A DNA stretch of 64,000 nucleotides, taken from NCBI GenBank assembly GCA_964507445.1, contig CAZDQF010000008.1, positions 138,187 to 202,186 on the forward strand, given 5' to 3'. The notes below the pieces were generated by a model. That model saw nothing but the letters and a program-made list of their open reading frames with translations. It was not told the DNA's origin and searched no databases. Below, one piece after another: positions 45,444 to 54,813 of this stretch. The number at the start of each line of letters is the position of its first letter. The first letter of the stretch is position 1. The translations under genes and the position numbers were made by a program. This DNA comes from GCA-2683135 sp964507445. Lineage in GTDB: Bacteria > Planctomycetota > GCA-002687715.

Positions 45444-46691
45444 TCAGAGCATGTGCCCCATCTTGGAGCGCTTGGTCTCCAGATAGCGGCGGTTGTTGTC
45501 GTTTGGCGAAACAACCAGCGGCACCCGCTCCTCGATGCTCAGGCCGTAGCCGGTCAGGGCGGCCCGCTTGGTGGGGTTGTTGGTCAACAACCGGATCTTG
45601 CGGATGCCCAGATCGAAGAGGATGCTGGCTCCGGTCCCGTAATCACGGAGATCAGGTTCGAACCCGAGAGCGACATTGGCTTCCACCGTGTCCATGCCCT
45701 GATCTTGGAGCGCGTAGGCCTTGAGTTTATTGGCGAGTCCGATTCCTCGCCCCTCCTGGCGCATGTAGACGACGAAGCCTCGCTCCTGCTCACCGACCAT
45801 CGCGAGTGCTGCGTCCAGCTGGTCCCCGCAATCGCAGCGTTCGGAGTGAAACACGTCACCGGTCAGGCATTCGGAGTGGACGCGACCCATGATGGGCTCG
45901 GAAAGAGCAGGCAGCGCGCCCTCCGACTCAGGGATCTCGAATCCGCGAGTCAATGCGATGTGCTCGCGGCGATCATAGGGGGACGTGTAAAGGGTGAATT
46001 GAAACTCGCCGTGGGGGGTCGGCAGATCGATGGTCGGGCCCCTGGCCACCAGCTGCTGCTCCTCGCGGCGGCGATGGGCGACGATGTCGGCGATGGTCCC
46101 CACCTTGAGACCGTGCTTCTCGGCGAACTTGATGAGATTGGGCCTCCGGGCCATGGTCCCATCGTCGTTCAGGATCTCCATGATCACGGCGGCCTCGTCG
46201 AGACCCGCCATGCGACAGAGGTCGACGCTGCCTTCCGTGTGTCCAGGACGCACCAGCACACCGCCCCGTCGCGCGCGGAGCGGATGGACGTGTCCCGGCT
46301 TGCGGATGTCGTTGGGGGTCGAGTCGGGTCGAGATGCGACCTCGATGGTCCTCGCCCTGTCGAATGCGGAGGTGCCGGTGGTGACTCCGGAGGCGGCTTC
46401 GATGGTGACGGTGAAGGCGCAAGTACTGCCGCCGCGACCGGTGCCGTCGCCCGCCTGCAGGGGGAGATCGAGGCGTTCGGTGATCTCGCTGGCCAGGGCC
46501 AGGCAAAGCTCACCGCGGGCCTCTCGCAGCACGAAGTTGATCTTCTCAGGGGTGACGTGTTGCGCCGCGAAGACGATATCTCCCTCGTTTTCGCGATCCT
46601 CGTCGTCCATGAGGATGATCATCCGGCCCGCCCGAAGCTCGTCCAAGAGCTCCGGAACCCTGCTGGTTCCAGGTTCCGTATCGGCAGTCAT
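45444..46691 (-). CDS. ribBA: Bifunctional 3,4-dihydroxy-2-butanone 4-phosphate synthase/GTP cyclohydrolase II
   Basis: 415 residues joining the two entry enzymes of riboflavin synthesis. The RibB domain (~1-205) has DDEDRENEGD, FVLREARGELCLAL, HVHPLRARRGGVLVRPGHTEGSVDLCRMAG (in parts). The RibA domain carries RVHSECLTGDVF and SERCDCG, giving the three zinc Cys, the catalytic/GTP motif RQEGRGIGLANKL, and the C-terminal YLETKRSKMGH. All expected active-site motifs are present in both halves. It is divergent from rsgA. Confidence 0.97.
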   Translation of the reverse strand: MTADTEPGTSRVPELLDELRAGRMIILMDDEDRENEGDIVFAAQHVTPEKINFVLREARGELCLALASEITERLDLPLQAGDGTGRGGSTCAFTVTIEAASGVTTGTSAFDRARTIEVASRPDSTPNDIRKPGHVHPLRARRGGVLVRPGHTEGSVDLCRMAGLDEAAVIMEILNDDGTMARRPNLIKFAEKHGLKVGTIADIVAHRRREEQQLVARGPTIDLPTPHGEFQFTLYTSPYDRREHIALTRGFEIPESEGALPALSEPIMGRVHSECLTGDVFHSERCDCGDQLDAALAMVGEQERGFVVYMRQEGRGIGLANKLKAYALQDQGMDTVEANVALGFEPDLRDYGTGASILFDLGIRKIRLLTNNPTKRAALTGYGLSIEERVPLVVSPNDNNRRYLETKRSKMGHML

Positions 46692-46789
46692 GGCTCCATG
46701 TTACCAACACCGGGGCCACAACTCGCGTTGTCTCGCTATCGGCGGAAACCGCAATATCCAATCCTGGGCAGCGGGTACGCTTGGCGCCG

Positions 46790-47743
46790 ATGGGAAGGCT
46801 TCAGCGGGGTACCACCAGGAACGGGGGAGAGAAGCGACAGGGGACCGCCATGAGAGTGCAGTCCCGGCACGCGCGAGTGGTCCTCGACGGTGAAGGCGGA
46901 GAGATACGCTGCTCCTTGCGCAAGACCCTCTTCTCTGACCACAGCGAGTTCACGCGCCCCGTGGCGGTCGGTGATCGGGTGCGGGTGACCGTGTTCGGGC
47001 CCAGGGATGCCGTCGTGGAGGAGGTGCTTCCTCGACGATGTTATCTCTCTCGACTGCAGCCCGAGACGGGGCGAGAGCAGATCATGGTGGCCAACGCCCA
47101 TCAGGTCGTGATCACGGTCTCCGTTGAGGATCCAGCGTTCAGACCGAGAGTCGTCGACCGCATCCTCGTGTCTGCTGAGCGAGGTGGCCTTGAAGCTGTC
47201 ATCGTGATGTCCAAGTCCGATCTGGTAGATGATCGGACGCCTTACGAAGACGTGGCGGGCGTCTGGAGATCTCTGGGATACGTCGTTGTGTTCACGTCCA
47301 CCGAGACCGGCGAAGGAGTGGATGAGGTGCGTTCGCTCATGGCCGATCGCATGAGCGTCCTCGCCGGTCAATCGGGGGTGGGTAAGTCGAGTCTCTTGAA
47401 TGCCATCGAACCGGGTCTCGGTTTGCGAGCGCGCACGATCAGTCAGAAGTGGGGCAAGGGGCGCCATACCACCAGCGCAGCGTGTCTCCTACCTCTCGCG
47501 TCCGGCGGATTCGTGGTCGACACTCCCGGGATCCGATCCTGGGGCATCGTGGGGCTTGAGACCGCTGACATCGCGCTGTTCTTCCCGGACCTGTCGCCGT
47601 ACATAGAAACTTGCAGGTACAACGAATGCACCCACGACCATGAGCCGGATTGCGCTGTCAAGGCGGCGGTTGACCAAGGCCGAGTGGACCAGCGGCGGTA
47701 CGAGAGCTACTTGCGCATCATCGCAGGCATGGAGGAGGACTGA
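46790..47743 (+). CDS. rsgA: Ribosome small-subunit-dependent GTPase A
   Basis: 317 residues from the ATG at 46790; alternatives are TTG 46781 and an ATG at 46850 that has AGGGGA nearby. The N-terminal OB domain (EIRCSLRKTLF, GDRVRVTV) is followed by a circularly permuted GTPase: G4 MSKSDL, G1 GQSGVGKSSLLN, G2/G3 GRHTTSAACLLPL and DTPGIRSWGI. The zinc-binding end is C-R-Y-N-E-C-T-H-D-H-E-P-D-C. It checks late 30S assembly. It is divergent from ribBA. Confidence 0.93.
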   Translation: MGRLQRGTTRNGGEKRQGTAMRVQSRHARVVLDGEGGEIRCSLRKTLFSDHSEFTRPVAVGDRVRVTVFGPRDAVVEEVLPRRCYLSRLQPETGREQIMVANAHQVVITVSVEDPAFRPRVVDRILVSAERGGLEAVIVMSKSDLVDDRTPYEDVAGVWRSLGYVVVFTSTETGEGVDEVRSLMADRMSVLAGQSGVGKSSLLNAIEPGLGLRARTISQKWGKGRHTTSAACLLPLASGGFVVDTPGIRSWGIVGLETADIALFFPDLSPYIETCRYNECTHDHEPDCAVKAAVDQGRVDQRRYESYLRIIAGMEED

Positions 47744-47760
47744 GGGCAGGAGGTCTGACC

Positions 47761-48159
47761 GTGTTCTGGTTTCTGGTAGATGTCATCGCAATCCTCGGCT
47801 CCGTCACCGTGCTGAGCCTCGCGGTCTGGCTTGATCCGGACGCGCGGGGTTTCGGCACCCACGAGCAGTTGGGACTGAGCCCATGCCGCTACTACATGCA
47901 GGAAGGCGCGCTGTGTCCGACCTGCGGCTTGACCACGGCGTTCGCCAACATGGCGGAGGGGCGCGTCGTCGCGGCCTTTCGGGCCAACCCGGTGGGAATC
48001 CCCCTGTTCATCTTGACCCTCATCATGCCCCTCTGGTTCGGGCACGCCCTCTGGGCGAGGCGGGACCCGTTCCGGTTCACCTCCCATGCAGTGGGACGTT
48101 GGGCCCTGCCTGCTCTGTTGGTGTCCCTGGTGGTTTGCTGGGCCCTCAAGGTGGCATGA
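47761..48159 (+). CDS. DUF2752 membrane protein
   Basis: 132 residues with about three membrane helices (FWFLVDVIAILGSVTVLSLAVW, PVGIPLFILTLIMPLWFG, ALPALLVSLVVCWAL). The DUF2752 mark is exact: C-x-Y-Y after which CPTCGLTTAFANMAEGR and FRANPVG. The family's function is unknown; its paired Cys could bind a metal. The start is a GTG 17 bases after the rsgA stop, so it may share its transcript. Its 3' end overlaps the opposite-strand gene by 14 bases. Confidence 0.88.
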   Translation: MFWFLVDVIAILGSVTVLSLAVWLDPDARGFGTHEQLGLSPCRYYMQEGALCPTCGLTTAFANMAEGRVVAAFRANPVGIPLFILTLIMPLWFGHALWARRDPFRFTSHAVGRWALPALLVSLVVCWALKVA

Positions 48160-48895
48160 CCGGCGACCATCGGACCAACCGATAAGCCCTGCCGTTGTGG
48201 GTGAACCGGTGGTGCTCGCGGAGCGCTTCGAGGAGCGGCTTCATGATCCGTGACGAGGCCCTGAACTCGGCAGCGGTCTCGTAGTCGGAAGGCGCCCCCA
48301 GGCCTTCCAGGTCCGGCCAGTCGGGGGGCTGCCCGTCAGGGGCCTCTCCCGTCGCGGCGACCTGGACGATGACGGCCTTGGGGGTCCAGGGGCGGCCACG
48401 CCCGCCCAGCTTCTCGAGCAGGGCGAGAACCTGATCCTGACTCACCTGTTTCCAACGCAGGGCGTCGCCCACGTTGATGCCCATACGGAGCCCCGACTCG
48501 ACAGCGTCCCCTGGCAGCTCCGACACATCCCGGAGCACGGCGTCCACGGTTCGTGCAGAGATGATGTGGCGTTCCATGGATGGGTCACCCATGGACGGCC
48601 GCCTGTAGACGATCCCATCGCCGCGCAGCTCAGCGATGATCACCCCGCCGAGCGTCGCCGCCGGGTGGTCGTCGGCGTAGATGATCTGCAGGAGCTTGTG
48701 CTCGGCGCTGAGTGGCCGCCGCTGCCCACGCGAAGCCCGCCGAGGACCGCCGCCCGGCTTCTTGAAGGGCGACAAGTCTCCACTGGCCATCTTGTCGCGA
48801 GCGTCCACCTGTTCTCGCATCGGCGACGTCATGTAGATGAGCAGCCAGACGAAGGCTCCGACCAGGACCGCGAAGAGCGCTATGGCGCGGATCAA
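48146..48895 (-). CDS. Hypothetical membrane-anchored protein
   Basis: 249 residues. One N-terminal membrane helix (IRAIALFAVLVGAFVWLLIYM), then a basic linker (~45-65, Gly/Arg-rich) and a soluble exported domain (LLQIIYADDHPAATLGGVIIAEL, VIVQVAATGEA, MKPLLEALREHHRFTHNGRAYRLVRW). No family was recognised. Its start overlaps the stop of the large repeat protein by four bases, so the two are translationally coupled and may form one system. The 3' end overlaps the convergent DUF2752 gene. Confidence 0.6.
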   Translation of the reverse strand: MIRAIALFAVLVGAFVWLLIYMTSPMREQVDARDKMASGDLSPFKKPGGGPRRASRGQRRPLSAEHKLLQIIYADDHPAATLGGVIIAELRGDGIVYRRPSMGDPSMERHIISARTVDAVLRDVSELPGDAVESGLRMGINVGDALRWKQVSQDQVLALLEKLGGRGRPWTPKAVIVQVAATGEAPDGQPPDWPDLEGLGAPSDYETAAEFRASSRIMKPLLEALREHHRFTHNGRAYRLVRWSPVMPP

Positions 48896-51624
48896 CGGGA
48901 GCCTCGGGGTGAGGGGGGAGCGCTGGAGTCCTCAGTGGCACGGCCGTACTCGAAGACAAGAGAGCGGACCGAATCGCGTTCAAGGGCCAGGGACTCGCTG
49001 ATGCCGCGTTCCCCCTTGGTCTTCGCCACGAATCGGTATTGACCGGCAGGGAGACTGGTGATGGTGCGTGAGCCCCGCACCGTCGTCTTCATGTAGGCCT
49101 TCGGGGTGTACAGGCGACCCTTCCTCGGGTCGCGCCCGACCGACTCCATGGTCAGCGGTTGCCCGGTGGTAGATGTGATCGTCACCTTCGTGCTGGGGCG
49201 CCGCTGCCTGCCTCGGCTTGAGCTCCGGGGCCGGGACCTGTGGGCAGGTGTCGATGGTCCGGCTGCGTCGGCGCCATGACGGACTTCGAGCTTGACCTCG
49301 GTGTCCATTCGTGTGGACGGCGTGATCCAGGTCGGGCCGCGACCGTCCACCCTGACACTGTCCCAGATCAGCAGCGGATGGCCGGCGTACTTGAATGCCA
49401 CCTCATAAACGCCTGGTTCGAGGTCGCCCAGATGGAAGTAGCCGTCTTGTTCTGTGGTGGCGTTCGCCTTCGCGAAGTGTGGCGAGTCCGGGTCCTGCAG
49501 GCGGAGGTAGACCGTCGCCCGGTTCAACGCCGCGCCGCTGCGATCTGTCAGCACCCCTTCGATCTCGCCCGCGGGGACCAGGGCAATATCCAGGTGGCGG
49601 GGCGGTTGAGCGGGGTCCCAGACGAGGGGCTCGCTCTCATACGGGATGTGTCCGGTGGCCGTCACATGCAGGCGACCGGTGACCCTGGGCATCTGCACGG
49701 TGAATCTGCCTTCGGCGTCGTTCTTGGCCGAGCGTGAGAGTCGAGATTCCCTGCCCGTCTTGGATGAGCGCCTGATGACGGAGACCCGGAAGCGCTCGAT
49801 GGGGGCACCGGTGACGGCGTTGACCACTCGGCCGGTGAGGACAGCTTCTTTGATCAGTCGGATCTCGAACTCCGCGTCGTCTTCCTGAGGTGCGACCTTC
49901 TCCCGCCAACGTCCATAGCCCGGACAGGTCACCGTCGCCGTCCACGGGCCTCGCACCAGATCCTTGACGATGAAGCGGCCGTCGTCTCCGGTCGTCGTGT
50001 CGCTCTTCAACCCCCTGGCCCCGAAGCTGATGGCGGCGGAAGGGACAGGTTCTCCCGCGGGACCCAGCACGCGACCCTTGAGCACCTGTGTGGGGGACAG
50101 AGTGATCTTGAAGTCGGTGAGATCAGCGTTCTTGAGGTCGAGGTTGTAGCGCATCCGAGGTGCGAATCCGGGGGCGTCCACCCTGACCTTGAAGACGTCC
50201 TGGCTGAGCTGGGTGAACCGGAACCGCCCGTCGCCATCCGTGGCGCGGACCAACGATTGGTTCTCGCGCTGGCCGGATAGGGCCACTCGCGCTTCAGCGA
50301 CCGGTTGTCCTTGACTGGTGACCACGCGCCCTGAGACGACGCGGTCTCCATCGAGCCGGATGTCCGCTCGATTGCGAGAGCGGGGAGTCGTCAGCTTCAC
50401 CAGTCGGGAACGTGCGGTGGGGGCCCCTGGCAGCGTGAGTTCGGCGAAGTACCACCTGCCTTCGCTGGGCGCCAGACCGCTCACTTCGTATCGACCGAAC
50501 GCGTCGGTCTTGATGTCGGCATCCGTTGCGGGGAAGTGCCCGCTCCAGGAAGAACGGAGATCGGCATCCCAGGAGAGGCGGACACTCAGCGTCGCATCGG
50601 CGATGGGAACTCCTGCGCGATCGGAGACCAGTCCGAACAGCGTCGCTCCCGGATTCAGGGTGAAATCTCGTCTGACCCGCGTCCTTGACCCGGCCAGGTT
50701 GACCGAAGAAGCCTGCGGCAGATAGGCGCGGTTCCGCACGGAGATGTTCACCATCTTGTGGGGCAAGCCATGGACCGCGAAGCGACCGAGGCTGTCCGTC
50801 TGTGTGGTCTTGCCCTCGACACGCACCACGGTGTTGGGGAGGGGGCCGCCGGTGTCTTTGGCGGTCACCGTGCCTTCGACCGTCTTACCTGCTTGCAGTC
50901 GTATCGTGAGGTCCACCGTCTCGCCGGAGTTGATGGTGACGCTCCGCGGACCCTGTGTCTGGTGAAGGGAGGAGGTGGCGGTCCAGCGGACGATTCCAGG
51001 TGCAAGACCCTCCACACGGAAAGACCCGCTGGCGTCGGCTTCGGCGGTCTGAGGTTCGAGACCGTCTTCGCCGGTGATGGTGATCAAGGCGTCCGCTACA
51101 GGGGCGTCTGTGGTGTCATCCACGATCTTGCCTTGGAGCACGGTCAGCGGGCCAAGGGTCAGGTCGATTCGGTCTCCTTCCCTGACTCCTTTGACGGAAC
51201 CAGGACTGAGGCCTGGCGCCTGCCCGGTGACCCGGTAGGACCCGCGGGCGGGCACCGGAATGGAGAAGTGCCGCGAACCCTCAAGCGATACGGACTCCTC
51301 GAAGCGCTCTACAGTGGCGAAGAGCCTCTGCCCTTCTTGACGCTCCAGGGCGATCCGGACGGTGCCTTCCCTGAGGACGACGCCGTCCGGGTCACGCAGG
51401 GTGCCCGTGATGAAACCCTCCCTGGCAGCGGCGGGAGAGCTGTATTCGCGAGTCGCCACTGCGGGGGCTGTCGTAGGGGTTACACCTGGAGCGGCGGCCG
51501 GAGTGCGTGGCGTGGAGGTAGGCCCTTCCCATTCTGGTTGGGGATCGTCTCCGAGCAACAACGCGCTGCCAATGATGACAGAGGCTGTGATCAGGGCACC
51601 GATAACGACCGTAGCTCGGCTCAT
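48892..51624 (-). CDS. Large exported protein of tandem carboxypeptidase-regulatory-like domains
   Basis: 910 residues. An N-terminal hydrophobic anchor (VVIGALITASVIIGSALLLG) and a Pro/Thr-rich linker precede about eight beta-sandwich repeats of the carboxypeptidase D regulatory (CarboxypepD_reg/Cna-B-like) type, each built as 'G-x-V-x-D-x-x-G-x-P-(V/I)-x-x-A' then 'T-D-x-x-G-x-(F/Y)-x-(V/F)-x-x-L'. Examples are LQGKIVDDTTDAPVADALI, VSGRVVTSQGQPVAEARV and LTGRVVNAVTGAPIERFRV. A Ser/Arg-rich, low-complexity stretch near ~800-825 separates a last beta domain. No enzyme domain is visible; a surface adhesive or scaffold role is likely. It is coupled to the next gene. Confidence 0.8.
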   Translation of the reverse strand: MSRATVVIGALITASVIIGSALLLGDDPQPEWEGPTSTPRTPAAAPGVTPTTAPAVATREYSSPAAAREGFITGTLRDPDGVVLREGTVRIALERQEGQRLFATVERFEESVSLEGSRHFSIPVPARGSYRVTGQAPGLSPGSVKGVREGDRIDLTLGPLTVLQGKIVDDTTDAPVADALITITGEDGLEPQTAEADASGSFRVEGLAPGIVRWTATSSLHQTQGPRSVTINSGETVDLTIRLQAGKTVEGTVTAKDTGGPLPNTVVRVEGKTTQTDSLGRFAVHGLPHKMVNISVRNRAYLPQASSVNLAGSRTRVRRDFTLNPGATLFGLVSDRAGVPIADATLSVRLSWDADLRSSWSGHFPATDADIKTDAFGRYEVSGLAPSEGRWYFAELTLPGAPTARSRLVKLTTPRSRNRADIRLDGDRVVSGRVVTSQGQPVAEARVALSGQRENQSLVRATDGDGRFRFTQLSQDVFKVRVDAPGFAPRMRYNLDLKNADLTDFKITLSPTQVLKGRVLGPAGEPVPSAAISFGARGLKSDTTTGDDGRFIVKDLVRGPWTATVTCPGYGRWREKVAPQEDDAEFEIRLIKEAVLTGRVVNAVTGAPIERFRVSVIRRSSKTGRESRLSRSAKNDAEGRFTVQMPRVTGRLHVTATGHIPYESEPLVWDPAQPPRHLDIALVPAGEIEGVLTDRSGAALNRATVYLRLQDPDSPHFAKANATTEQDGYFHLGDLEPGVYEVAFKYAGHPLLIWDSVRVDGRGPTWITPSTRMDTEVKLEVRHGADAAGPSTPAHRSRPRSSSRGRQRRPSTKVTITSTTGQPLTMESVGRDPRKGRLYTPKAYMKTTVRGSRTITSLPAGQYRFVAKTKGERGISESLALERDSVRSLVFEYGRATEDSSAPPSPRGSR

Positions 51625-51752
51625 TCAGCCTGGGTCTCCTGAGAGGGCCGACGTCGACAGGGTCTCTAACTCCGTTCATCGTATTCGAGAGCGTCACCGG
51701 TGCCCAAATCACAACCCTGTAACAGCTGCTGGACAGATCCCCCTGGTGGGCG

Positions 51753-52991
51753 TCACGGTGTGACGTGGACGATGGCAGGGCTGGACGCAGCGCCGGTGGA
51801 CATGCGCAGCCCTTGGCCCAGGAAGTGGGTCCCCGGGATCAGCCCGTTCCAGCCCCACTGATACCGGGCGACCCCGTGAGCATCAGCCATCATGGTCCAC
51901 TGGGGAACGGAGAAGCTCCCCCAGGTGGCCGGGTCCAGTGGGTCAGGGAACAGGGTCGTGAAGCCCCCCACGCCGCCGGATTGCCATGCATAGGGCCCCG
52001 GGAAACGAGGAGCGCTGACGACCAACTGGAAGACCTCGCCCGGCGTCAAGTCGCGGACTTCGCACTGTCCGACCCCACCACCGCTGCTAGACCCCTCGAG
52101 TTGTGCCACCCGCAGGACCGGGTGGGGAGGCTCCACCGTCAGCGCGAGGGCGTCCAGGATGGGGTCGCTGGTCAGGGAGAATGTGGCGGGACCAACGGGT
52201 TGTCCTGCTACGACCCATGCCATGCCGCCCCCGGCGGTGCTCACGACCCTGCTTCGGTAGTTGTTGCTCGTGCTACGACAACAGAGCAGGACCTCTCCGG
52301 GGTGGAGCGGATCTGGTGCCACGCCGGTGATGTCCACGACCGTGGAGGCGCCGCCGCCCGTGGCAGCGTTGAAGACCTGGACTACCTGGGGTCGGCTCCA
52401 GGCGATGACGGCCTCTGTGTCGCCGGGGTCGAAGCTGAAGACCGTTTGTTCGTCGAGGAGTGACGAGCCGTTGTTCTGGTTGGTGAGGGCTGCGCTGCCG
52501 GTCTGTTCGTCCTCTGCAAAAGAGAACCAGATGCGCCCGGTCGGGCTCTCCGCGAAGGCGTCGATGTCAACGCCAGAGGTGAGGGTCACGGTCTCAAAGA
52601 ACGCCTCCGAGTACACCACGGATATCCCACCTTGACCGTCGAAGGCGAAGACGTCGCCGTCCTTGAGCGACGGGGCCCCGGGGAGGGCGGTGGTCGCGGA
52701 CGTGGAGAGCAGCCAGCTTGTCACCCCTCCGCCTGAGCTGCGGATGTGAAGGGCGTCGATGTCCTGAGGAGGGTCGTCGTAGACGCCGTCTCCGTTGCGG
52801 TCGCCGAAGAGGACGCGCATGGCCGCCTCAGTAGCGAACGGTGATGTGCCGGCGTTGCTGCCGAGCCTGTGAAGCTCCGGTCGCTTCAGGGGCGGTGCGT
52901 TGCCAGTGATGTCAGCGGCGACCGAGAACACAAGATCCTGTGCCGCGGTGAGGGTGCATAGGAGCGCGAAGAGAACAGTGGGTCTAGCCAT
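51753..52991 (-). CDS. Secreted protein of unknown function
   Basis: 412 residues. The signal peptide (MARPTVLFALLCTLTAAQ) is followed by an all-beta-looking body (LVFSVAADITG, DVFAFDGQGGISVVYSEAFF, GEVLLCCRSTSNNYRSRVV). The ending, with P-G-P-Y-A-W-Q and GTHFLGQGLRM before a short beta tail, resembles C-terminal modules common in secreted proteins of this lineage. There is a repeated 'DRNGDGVYDDPP' element that may bind calcium. No family name can be given. It follows no operon partner closely. Confidence 0.65.
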   Translation of the reverse strand: MARPTVLFALLCTLTAAQDLVFSVAADITGNAPPLKRPELHRLGSNAGTSPFATEAAMRVLFGDRNGDGVYDDPPQDIDALHIRSSGGGVTSWLLSTSATTALPGAPSLKDGDVFAFDGQGGISVVYSEAFFETVTLTSGVDIDAFAESPTGRIWFSFAEDEQTGSAALTNQNNGSSLLDEQTVFSFDPGDTEAVIAWSRPQVVQVFNAATGGGASTVVDITGVAPDPLHPGEVLLCCRSTSNNYRSRVVSTAGGGMAWVVAGQPVGPATFSLTSDPILDALALTVEPPHPVLRVAQLEGSSSGGGVGQCEVRDLTPGEVFQLVVSAPRFPGPYAWQSGGVGGFTTLFPDPLDPATWGSFSVPQWTMMADAHGVARYQWGWNGLIPGTHFLGQGLRMSTGAASSPAIVHVTP

Positions 52992-53130
52992 GGAGCGTGA
53001 TTTCCTGCACGTCCACGAGGGCCACCGGGGGGCTGAGGGACTCTATCCATCAACGAAACGCGGCGAAGACCCGGCACCAGGAAGGCCGCTTCTCCGCCGC
53101 TTGTTCTCAGATCGGGCGCGTTCCCGGGGC

Positions 53131-54783
53131 TCAGTCGTCGTTGCCCTTTTCCTCTTTCTTCGGGGCCTCCGGTGCCTTCCAGTAGGTCTTCTCCTTGAGG
53201 TCGAAGATGGCCTGGTTGTCCGCGCGCTCGATGGTCGATTCGTCCTTGAGTTTGGCGAGCCAGTTGTCGGCCTTCTGGGTCAGGAACTCGTCCTTGATCC
53301 AGTCCCAGTAGCGAGGCTCCTTCCAGTCGATTTCCCGTCGCGTGGGCTCGTTGACTTCGTCCAGCTTGATCACGTGCCATCCGAAGCGACTCTTGATGGG
53401 AGGAGAGATGTCCCCGATCTTCTCCAGGGCCCAGGCGCCGTCGCGGAAAGCCGGGTCGAGCGGGCCGCCCCATTGCTTCACAGGTTGCGCCAGACGGCCC
53501 TGACCTCGTGCGGTCACCGGGTCGTCGCTGTAGGTCTCGGCCATCCACGCGAAGTCGAGCCCCTCTGCCAGCTTCTGGTGGATGGTCTCGACCTTGGACT
53601 TGGCAGCCTCTTCCGACCCTTCGATGGGCAGGTCGGTTTCGGCGTTGGTGGTGCGCACCAGGATGTGGCTGACCTTCTTTGTCTTACCGAGAAAGAACGA
53701 CTTGTTGTCGTCGACGAATTGCATCATCTCTTCCTCGGTGGGTTCGGCTTTGCTGACGCGGAGGTAGGCGAGGATGCGGCGCATGCGCTCCATCTCTCCC
53801 TCCGTCGTGGTGCCCTTCATGCGGCAGATGTGCTCCCACGTGAACGGCGGCGGGTGCTTGACCCGCTGCTCCGCGGCCCACTGGGCGATCTCTTGCTCCG
53901 AGACCTTCTCGCCGACCTTGCCGAGAGCCTGATCGATGATGGCCCGATCGATGATCTGTTCCCGTCCTTCGATGAGGCCGCCCAGTTTGGCGAGCCCGAT
54001 GAGGAAGTCGAGCGCTTCTCCGGCGGTGATGAACATCTCGTGGCCGTCGCTCTTGTCCGTGACCTGAGCCGCCAGTCCCGCAAGGGGGCCGGGGTTGCCA
54101 CCCCTGACGCGAGTGTCGTAGTTCTGGGCCGTCTGGCGGATCCAGAATTGGAGCAGCATCTCGTTGGTCTGGTCGTGCCGTTGCTCCTCCTTGATGCCCT
54201 GGCGGAGCCAGAAGATCTCCTTCCAGCCCCGCTGGGTCCGCGCCTGCCGACGCAGGTGCTTCATGGAGATCTTCCCGTCCCTGCGGATCTGGTCGATGCT
54301 GCGGCCCGGCGCCGATTTCTGGAGGACGACGCGGATCTCGTCCATGATGGCCTCTTCGTCGACGACGATGCTCGACTTCTCGAGCTCGCGGTCCGCGATC
54401 TTGCCGAGGATCAGATTCTGGACCCCGGCGCTGAAGTTCTGCATCAGGACGAACTCGAGCAGTTGCCCCGCGGGGACAGGCTTGTCGTTCACGTGCGCGA
54501 CCGGCGTGGTGGGCAGCGGGGGGTCGAAGACCAGGGGCGGGAGGTCCGGCACCTGTACGGGCTCAGGGGTCTTTGGCTGCGCGGGATCAGTCGATCCAGC
54601 GCTTGTCGGGGGTTGATCCTCTCCGATCTCCTCGGAACCGCCGGTGGCAGTCGACGGGCTCGGGGCAGCCTCGCTGCCGCCGTTGCTCTGCTTGGTCCCG
54701 TCGTCGGGCTTGGCTTCATCCCCACAGCCGCAGAGCCCGAGGCTCAGCACGAGGAGCATGACATAGGATCGTGTCGCGGTCAT
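53131..54783 (-). CDS. Parvulin-type peptidylprolyl isomerase lipoprotein (SurA/PrsA-like)
   Basis: 550 residues. A lipoprotein signal (YVMLLVLSLGLCGC) and a Ser/Gly/Asp-rich linker precede a helical SurA-like N-terminal chaperone region (~80-330: PPLVFDPPLPTTPVAHVNDKPVPAGQLLEFVLMQNF in parts). The PpiC rotamase domain is at ~345-450: KKVSHILVRT, YSDDPVTARGQGRLAQPV, and GDISPPIKSRFGWHVIKLDE. A C-terminal helix follows. It should assist folding of exported or outer-membrane proteins. A basic stretch and a Gln-rich segment are seen but no second rotamase domain. Confidence 0.92.
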   Translation of the reverse strand: MTATRSYVMLLVLSLGLCGCGDEAKPDDGTKQSNGGSEAAPSPSTATGGSEEIGEDQPPTSAGSTDPAQPKTPEPVQVPDLPPLVFDPPLPTTPVAHVNDKPVPAGQLLEFVLMQNFSAGVQNLILGKIADRELEKSSIVVDEEAIMDEIRVVLQKSAPGRSIDQIRRDGKISMKHLRRQARTQRGWKEIFWLRQGIKEEQRHDQTNEMLLQFWIRQTAQNYDTRVRGGNPGPLAGLAAQVTDKSDGHEMFITAGEALDFLIGLAKLGGLIEGREQIIDRAIIDQALGKVGEKVSEQEIAQWAAEQRVKHPPPFTWEHICRMKGTTTEGEMERMRRILAYLRVSKAEPTEEEMMQFVDDNKSFFLGKTKKVSHILVRTTNAETDLPIEGSEEAAKSKVETIHQKLAEGLDFAWMAETYSDDPVTARGQGRLAQPVKQWGGPLDPAFRDGAWALEKIGDISPPIKSRFGWHVIKLDEVNEPTRREIDWKEPRYWDWIKDEFLTQKADNWLAKLKDESTIERADNQAIFDLKEKTYWKAPEAPKKEEKGNDD

Positions 54784-54813
54784 CTCATCAACTCCGTATT
54801 GCCGGGGTCGTCC

